From positions 1 through 64,000 of the forward strand of contig VXRG01000097.1 of the NCBI GenBank assembly GCA_009838625.1: a DNA stretch of 64,000 nt, read 5' to 3'. The stretch comes from Caldilineaceae bacterium SB0664_bin_27 (GTDB taxonomy: Bacteria; Chloroflexota; Anaerolineae; Caldilineales; Caldilineaceae). This document shows positions 60,182-64,000 of the stretch, piece by piece (position 1 is the stretch's first letter; every line of letters starts with the position of its first letter). Below the pieces are notes generated by a model, which was given only the letters and a program-made list of their open reading frames with translations, was not told the DNA's origin and ran no database searches. Made by a program: the position numbers and the translations under genes.

Positions 60182-60245
60182 GGGGCAGGCCTCGCGCCTG
60201 CCCCAACCCTCCCGGTCCTGGTAGTGGCAGGCCCCGTGCCTGCCA
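60182..60245. repeat. Paired REP-like palindromes
   Basis: GGGGCAGGC (60182-60190) and GCCTGCCCC (60196-60204) form a perfect 9-bp stem with a five-base loop. A second copy, TGGCAGGC (60225-60232) with GCCTGCCA (60238-60245), follows after 20 bases. The pair matches the element at 34044-34128 and lies between convergent genes, where it could act as a bidirectional transcription barrier. Confidence 0.7.
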
Positions 60246-60256
60246 TTGTTGTTTCC

Positions 60257-61165
60257 TTACAGATTCCCCGATGCCCCCATCTTCTCCTTTACATGAGCAT
60301 ACACATGGCATCGTGCAGGATCATCTTTCCACCCCTCTATCCTTGGAAGGACCTCCTCAGGAATCCGCTTCGCCAGATTCAAGACCGCTCTGTAGACAGC
60401 CCTGCGTACGGCCGTCCGCTCATCCGCGGCCAACTGTTCCAACAGTCCTGACAGCGGCTCCAGACAGTTCGCCGCTTCTGCCGCAGACAGCGCCATCGCC
60501 GCATTCCACTGTGCGCGCGGATGATCGCTCGCCCGACTCAACCAGTCTGCCACCAGCGCCGGCTGGGCCTTTAAGAAGCCGCCACCGATCGCAAACGCGC
60601 CCATGTTCTTCCTCACATAGGGGTCGTCATCCTCCAACAGCGGCGTCAACGTCTCCAGCAACATCCGGCACTCCTCCTCCGTGCAGCTTCCTGCGGCCGA
60701 ACCGCTCGCCACCGCCGCAGCCCGCCGCACATTCGGTGAAGCGTGCGTTGCCCACTCACGCACTGTCGGGAATATCGCCGCGAAGTTCTCGCTGATCACC
60801 CGTCTCAACGCGCTCGCCGCCCACTCACGCACCTCCCAATTTTCGCTGTCAGCCAGTCTTAGAATGATGTCGGTCACGTTCGCCGGATTGTGCCCAAACA
60901 TCGGGCCAAGCAATACAAGCCCGACCTCCTGCGCCCCTTCACTTTCCGAGCCGGCAAATGCGGTGGCGGCGTCGTACAAGCCAGCGGTCCCCTCCCCATA
61001 GTGCCTGCTCATGATCTTTGCCGCCTGCAACTTCACAGCCTGCCTCGGCGTCCCCGCGTGCCCTGTCTTCTGTGAGTCCAGCACTGCGATCGCCTCCGCC
61101 CAACCGCCTCTCTCTATCTCCGCAGCAAAGTCGCCTTTCCAGGAGCCATCTGTCCGTGTAGCCAT
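60257..61165 (-). CDS. HEAT-repeat protein, DNA-alkylation-repeat (AlkD)-like
   Basis: All-helical repeat protein, 302 residues. Repeats such as 'SENWEVREWAASALRRVI', 'ASPNVRRAAAVASG' and 'DDPYVRKNMGAFAIGG' are spaced 35-45 residues apart, matching the HEAT-like repeats of the AlkC/AlkD DNA glycosylase family. The arrangement 'WEVREWA' followed by 'W-A-T-H-x-S-P-N-V-R-R' is especially AlkD-like. Whether it cleaves alkylated bases or is a non-catalytic scaffold cannot be decided. It is transcribed alone, convergent with the SH3 gene. Confidence 0.72.
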   Translation of the reverse strand: MATRTDGSWKGDFAAEIERGGWAEAIAVLDSQKTGHAGTPRQAVKLQAAKIMSRHYGEGTAGLYDAATAFAGSESEGAQEVGLVLLGPMFGHNPANVTDIILRLADSENWEVREWAASALRRVISENFAAIFPTVREWATHASPNVRRAAAVASGSAAGSCTEEECRMLLETLTPLLEDDDPYVRKNMGAFAIGGGFLKAQPALVADWLSRASDHPRAQWNAAMALSAAEAANCLEPLSGLLEQLAADERTAVRRAVYRAVLNLAKRIPEEVLPRIEGWKDDPARCHVYAHVKEKMGASGNL

Positions 61166-61378
61166 TCGTGCGGCCTTTCCTTCCCTTCATTGCGCCGTTA
61201 TCCGTTGTGTGGCATGCTGATCCCGCCCTATGCTTGTATTGCAGGGAACGAACAGCAGACTAATTTATAGACCACACAGCCTCAAGCCGCAAAGCGTCAG
61301 GCCACCCTACGCGTCCCTCCAGGGTCAAATGGTGTCCCTCGCGGACAGCGCGCAACCTCCCGAAAGGTTGAACGAACA

Positions 61379-62335
61379 GTGAGAGCAATCGTACTCAGGA
61401 CCCGCGACGACAACGTCAGAGAGAAGGTCCTCGTCCCCGACTGGCCCGATCCCCCAACACCGCACACCAACCAGGTCAAAATCAAGACACTCTACTCCGG
61501 CATCACCAACGGCACTGAAGGCAACCAGCTCCACAAGGGCAATTACGCTCCCGGCGACAGGCTGCTGCCCATGCCAACCGGTTACCAGACAGTCGGCCGC
61601 GTCATCGAGACCGGACCAGACACCCGATCTCTCCGGGTTGACGACCTGATTTTCGTTGGCAAGAGCACTGGCGGCCACCTCGAATACATCGTCGTCGCCG
61701 AAGATGAGCTCCTCATCAAACTCCCAAATGGCATCTCCCAGAGTGAGGCCGCCATCTATGGGATGGCAGCCGTCGCCCTCAACACCATCCGCAACGCCGC
61801 CCCGAAAAAAGGGGAAACCGTCCTCGTCGTCGGCGCCGGCTGCGTAGGCCAGGTCGCTGCCCAGTTTGCAGCACTGCAGGGCGCCCGCGTCACCATCTGC
61901 GACGTAGACGACCGCCGCCTCGATATTGCACGCCAGGTCGGCGCCGTCGAGCAAGCCCTCAACGTCGCGGGCGACGCCTGGTCAGCTCACATCGCCGACG
62001 AAAGCTTCGACGCCGTCCTCGACTTTGCCGGCGTCCCCGGCATGGAGGAACAGCTGATCCTGGCGATGAAGACCGGTGGGCAGGTCCTCTTTATCGCCGG
62101 CCGCGACCGCGTGAGCTACCCCTTCAACCTCGCCCAGCGCCGTCTCATCACCGTCAAGCAGAACAGCCACTTCTACGTTGACGACCTCGAAAACCTCGCT
62201 CGCCTCCACAGCCTCGGCCGCATCGACCTCACATCCATCGTGCAGGACGTAGTCCCCGCGGAAGAGGCTGAGCGCATCTACGATACCTTGCGCGACCGGC
62301 CCAATGACCTACTCGGCACAGTATTCAGCTGGTGA
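61379..62335 (+). CDS. Medium-chain dehydrogenase/reductase, zinc-independent type
   Basis: MDR-superfamily oxidoreductase, 318 residues. The N-terminal domain has 'SGITNGTEGN', like BchC-type and related sugar-alcohol dehydrogenases, but the catalytic-zinc Cys and the structural four-Cys lobe are missing. The cofactor fold 'VLVVGAGCVGQVAAQFAA' and 'TICDVDDRRLDIARQVGA' is intact. The start is GTG. The ThuA-like gene follows after 19 bases, so the two are co-transcribed. A role on a cyclitol or sugar is plausible by context. Confidence 0.85.
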   Translation: MRAIVLRTRDDNVREKVLVPDWPDPPTPHTNQVKIKTLYSGITNGTEGNQLHKGNYAPGDRLLPMPTGYQTVGRVIETGPDTRSLRVDDLIFVGKSTGGHLEYIVVAEDELLIKLPNGISQSEAAIYGMAAVALNTIRNAAPKKGETVLVVGAGCVGQVAAQFAALQGARVTICDVDDRRLDIARQVGAVEQALNVAGDAWSAHIADESFDAVLDFAGVPGMEEQLILAMKTGGQVLFIAGRDRVSYPFNLAQRRLITVKQNSHFYVDDLENLARLHSLGRIDLTSIVQDVVPAEEAERIYDTLRDRPNDLLGTVFSW

Positions 62336-62354
62336 GAAAGGGAAAAACTGAACG

Positions 62355-63005
62355 ATGAGCACGAACCAGTCCGACAACGGCAGCATCAAAGTCGCCGTCA
62401 TCACCGGCGGCCATTTCTTCGACGTTCCCGGCTTCCACGCCGTCTTCCGCGACATGCCCCAGGTCGACAGCTACATCCAGCTGGAGGCAAACTGGGCTGC
62501 CGACATCGGTCAGGCGCTGGACTCCTACGACGTCTTTCTTTTCTACAACATGCCGCGCGGCCTGCCGGAAGAAAGGACCCGGCCCGTACTCGAAAAACTC
62601 GGCGAGAGCGGCCAAGGCATCTTTCTCCTTCACCACGCCATCCTCGCCTACGAGCAGTGGCCCTTCTGGTCCGACCTGGTCGGGATTTCGGATCGCAGCT
62701 TTGGATATGACCATGAGCAGGAGCTGTCGGTCCAGATCGCTGACCCCGCCCATCCCATAACCCAGGGAATCGATCCCTGGCAGATGGTCGATGAGACCTA
62801 CTCCATGGCCAGTGCAAGCGAGGACAGCCACCTCCTGCTCACCACCGACCATCCCCGGAGCATGCGCGTCCTCGGCTGGACCCGCCAGTTCAGGAACGCG
62901 CGCGTCTTCTGCTTCCAGTCCGGCCACGACAATCTCACTTACGTCGACCACAACTTCCGCAAGACCATCCTGCGGGGCATCCAGTGGTGTGCGGGCCGTA
63001 TCTGA
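62355..63005 (+). CDS. ThuA-like domain protein
   Basis: ThuA (trehalose-utilisation) family, class I glutamine-amidotransferase-like fold, 216 residues. 'VAVITGGHFFDVPGFHAVF' and 'GIFLLHHAILAYEQW' are the family landmarks, and 'VFCFQSGHDNLTYVDHNFRKTILRGIQW' closes the domain. The nucleophile cysteine of true amidotransferases is absent, as usual in this family. ThuA proteins accompany sugar dehydrogenases, consistent with the MDR gene immediately upstream. Precise function is unknown. Confidence 0.88.
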   Translation: MSTNQSDNGSIKVAVITGGHFFDVPGFHAVFRDMPQVDSYIQLEANWAADIGQALDSYDVFLFYNMPRGLPEERTRPVLEKLGESGQGIFLLHHAILAYEQWPFWSDLVGISDRSFGYDHEQELSVQIADPAHPITQGIDPWQMVDETYSMASASEDSHLLLTTDHPRSMRVLGWTRQFRNARVFCFQSGHDNLTYVDHNFRKTILRGIQWCAGRI

Positions 63006-63034
63006 CCGGTAATAGAGGAAAGTCGCTCCCCCAG

Positions 63035-63064
63035 TAGGCCGACACAGAGGGTTGGGCCTATTTC
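63035..63064. terminator. Possible bidirectional terminator hairpin
   Basis: TAGGCC (63035-63040) pairs with GGCCTA (63055-63060), followed by TTTCGTT, between the convergent ThuA and cobQ genes. The stem is only 6 bp. Confidence 0.35.
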
Positions 63065-63088
63065 GTTAACAGCCTGAAACGCGAAGTT

Positions 63089-64000
63089 CTACGCGATCAG
63101 CGCCTCCACCGCATTCCAGTCGACTGCTTCTTCGACAGCATCGGCAAGCCGGTCATACTCCTGGTTCCTGAGCGCGGTTGACGCCGCGACCGCGCCGGAC
63201 CATCCCAGCCCGCGCAGCCAACTGTGCCGAAAGCCGTCGTTCTCGAACAGACCGTGCAGATAGGTCCCCCACACACTCCCGTCCGCCGCGGCTGCGCCGT
63301 CAGGGATCTGTACCGTCAGCCCGCCCCGCTCGATGATTTCGCCGAACCGGGCCGTCCCCTCCCGGACTCGTGAATCTCCCGTATGAATCTCGTACCCGCG
63401 CACTGTCGCGCCATCGGGCAGGCGCATGCCGGCCTGATGTGTCTCCTTCTGCGCGGAGAACGTCGTTGTAACCGGCAGCAGACCCAGCCCCGCTGCCTGC
63501 CCGCACGGCTCCCCCTCCATTCCCAGGGGATCCTCCAACCATTCACCTGCAATCTGATAGCCGCCGCAGATGCCCACCACCTGCGCGCCCCGTTCGTACG
63601 CCGCGAGGATGGCCCTGTCCAGTCCCCGCTGGCGCAGCCAAGCCAGATCGGTGAGCGTCGCCTTGGTCCCTGGTAGAATGACTGCGGCTGGACTCCCGAA
63701 CTCCTCCGTCCGCTCCACATAGCGCAGCCGCACGCCCGGTTCCAGGTAAAGGGCATCAAACTCGTCGAAGTTGGCGATGCGGGGCAGGTGGATAACCGCG
63801 ACGTCGAGCTGACCCTCTTTCAGCGGCGCCGCCGCGGTTCGGTCCCTCTCCAGAGGCACTGCGTCCTCGTCGGCAACGCGCAGATCGGGCACATAGGGAA
63901 TCACGCCCAATGTGGGCACACCGAATGCCCTCTCCCGCAGCATCTCCAGCCCGTCTCCAAGCAGCGCGGGATCGCCCCGGAATCTGTTGATCAGGAATCC
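63089..64000 (-). CDS. cobQ: Cobyric acid synthase CobQ, partial (N-terminus beyond window)
   Basis: Amidates side chains of adenosylcobyrinic diamide in cobalamin synthesis. The frame stays open to the right edge: the 19 codons before the internal ATG at 63943 read 'GFLINRFRGDPALLGDGLE', the CobQ-specific bridge between its two domains. The visible part ends the synthetase domain ('GVPTLGVIPYVPDL') and contains the whole glutamine-amidotransferase domain, with the nucleophile cysteine in G-I-C-G-G-Y-Q and 'IHTGDSRV' holding the histidine. It ends normally at 63089. About half of the typical 480-500 residues are present. Other cob genes probably lie to the right. Confidence 0.92.
   Translation of the reverse strand, partial: GFLINRFRGDPALLGDGLEMLRERAFGVPTLGVIPYVPDLRVADEDAVPLERDRTAAAPLKEGQLDVAVIHLPRIANFDEFDALYLEPGVRLRYVERTEEFGSPAAVILPGTKATLTDLAWLRQRGLDRAILAAYERGAQVVGICGGYQIAGEWLEDPLGMEGEPCGQAAGLGLLPVTTTFSAQKETHQAGMRLPDGATVRGYEIHTGDSRVREGTARFGEIIERGGLTVQIPDGAAAADGSVWGTYLHGLFENDGFRHSWLRGLGWSGAVAASTALRNQEYDRLADAVEEAVDWNAVEALIA

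Noticed and set aside
1-64000. tRNA, rRNA, CRISPR array, prophage or intact insertion sequence
   Set aside because: No cloverleaf, repeat-spacer array, transposase, integrase or phage gene was recognised on either strand.

Overview
The window looks like a chromosomal segment of an uncultivated, high-GC member of the Chloroflexota (Caldilinea/Anaerolineae-like). This is inferred from gene content and style: lipoprotein solute-binding proteins with short leaders ending in 'LAACAP', a twin-arginine plus lipobox combination on three of the four binding proteins, many phytanoyl-CoA-dioxygenase (PhyH) paralogues, sulfatases, DUF1961 and discoidin/sugar-dehydrogenase lipoproteins. No rRNA, tRNA, CRISPR array, phage or intact insertion sequence was seen, so taxonomy rests on protein style only. 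Core genes are few: gcvP behind a glycine riboswitch, rsmD, a CinA-type amidohydrolase and a cobQ gene cut by the right edge. Nearly everything else serves uptake and breakdown of small carbohydrate-like molecules.

Layout. 1-350: a 59-bp direct repeat pair and a promoter. 351-6383 (+): sulfatase, Opp/Dpp-type binding protein and two permeases. 6504-13476 (+): three lipoproteins carrying four copies of a discoidin-like domain plus PQQ-sugar-dehydrogenase-like beta-propeller; the middle gene is an internal duplication. 13692-15221 (+): second sulfatase. 15234-23373 (-): a six-gene cluster with two paralogous TIM-barrel hydrolase-like proteins, a second Opp/Dpp-type transporter and a DapA/NAL-family enzyme. 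23374-24529: gene-poor, with a candidate structured RNA near 23954-24103. 24530-28215: alcohol dehydrogenase, Gfo/Idh/MocA oxidoreductase, small conserved protein and CinA-type protein. 28788-30381: membrane-anchored coiled-coil protein and rsmD. 30493-33966: promoter, tandem glycine riboswitch, terminator and gcvP. 34399-38514 (+): sugar-type (family 1) ABC transporter and an S51-peptidase-like protein. 38567-39890 (-): two jelly-roll proteins, one of them DUF1961. 40325-49320 (+): PhyH, a second sugar-type ABC transporter with an embedded Ig-like membrane protein, a GH32/43-like propeller and two more PhyH. 49796-55329 (+): two tandem desaturase-Rieske fusions, a MocA-type dehydrogenase, a sugar isomerase/epimerase and an SDR. 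55426-58795: two convergent PhyH genes, then a GMC oxidoreductase. 59222-63005: secreted SH3 protein, HEAT-repeat protein, MDR dehydrogenase and ThuA-like protein. 63089-64000 (-): partial cobQ.

How the genes may work together (inference): desulfation and glycoside cleavage by the sulfatases and hydrolase-like proteins, uptake through four ABC importers, then oxidative trimming by PhyH, GMC, MocA, SDR and desaturase-Rieske enzymes. The most distinctive locus is 49796-55329. Its desaturase-like and Rieske parts correspond to separate proteins MocD and MocE of rhizopine (3-O-methyl-scyllo-inosamine) breakdown, here fused, duplicated and placed beside MocA-type and IolE/IolI-type genes. This suggests oxidative demethylation of an O-methylated cyclitol or sugar. 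No importer ATPase gene is present for any of the four transporters.

A recurring regulatory feature is a strong stem-loop without a U-tract just downstream of every binding-protein gene, before the permease genes. This would fit differential expression of binding protein over permease.
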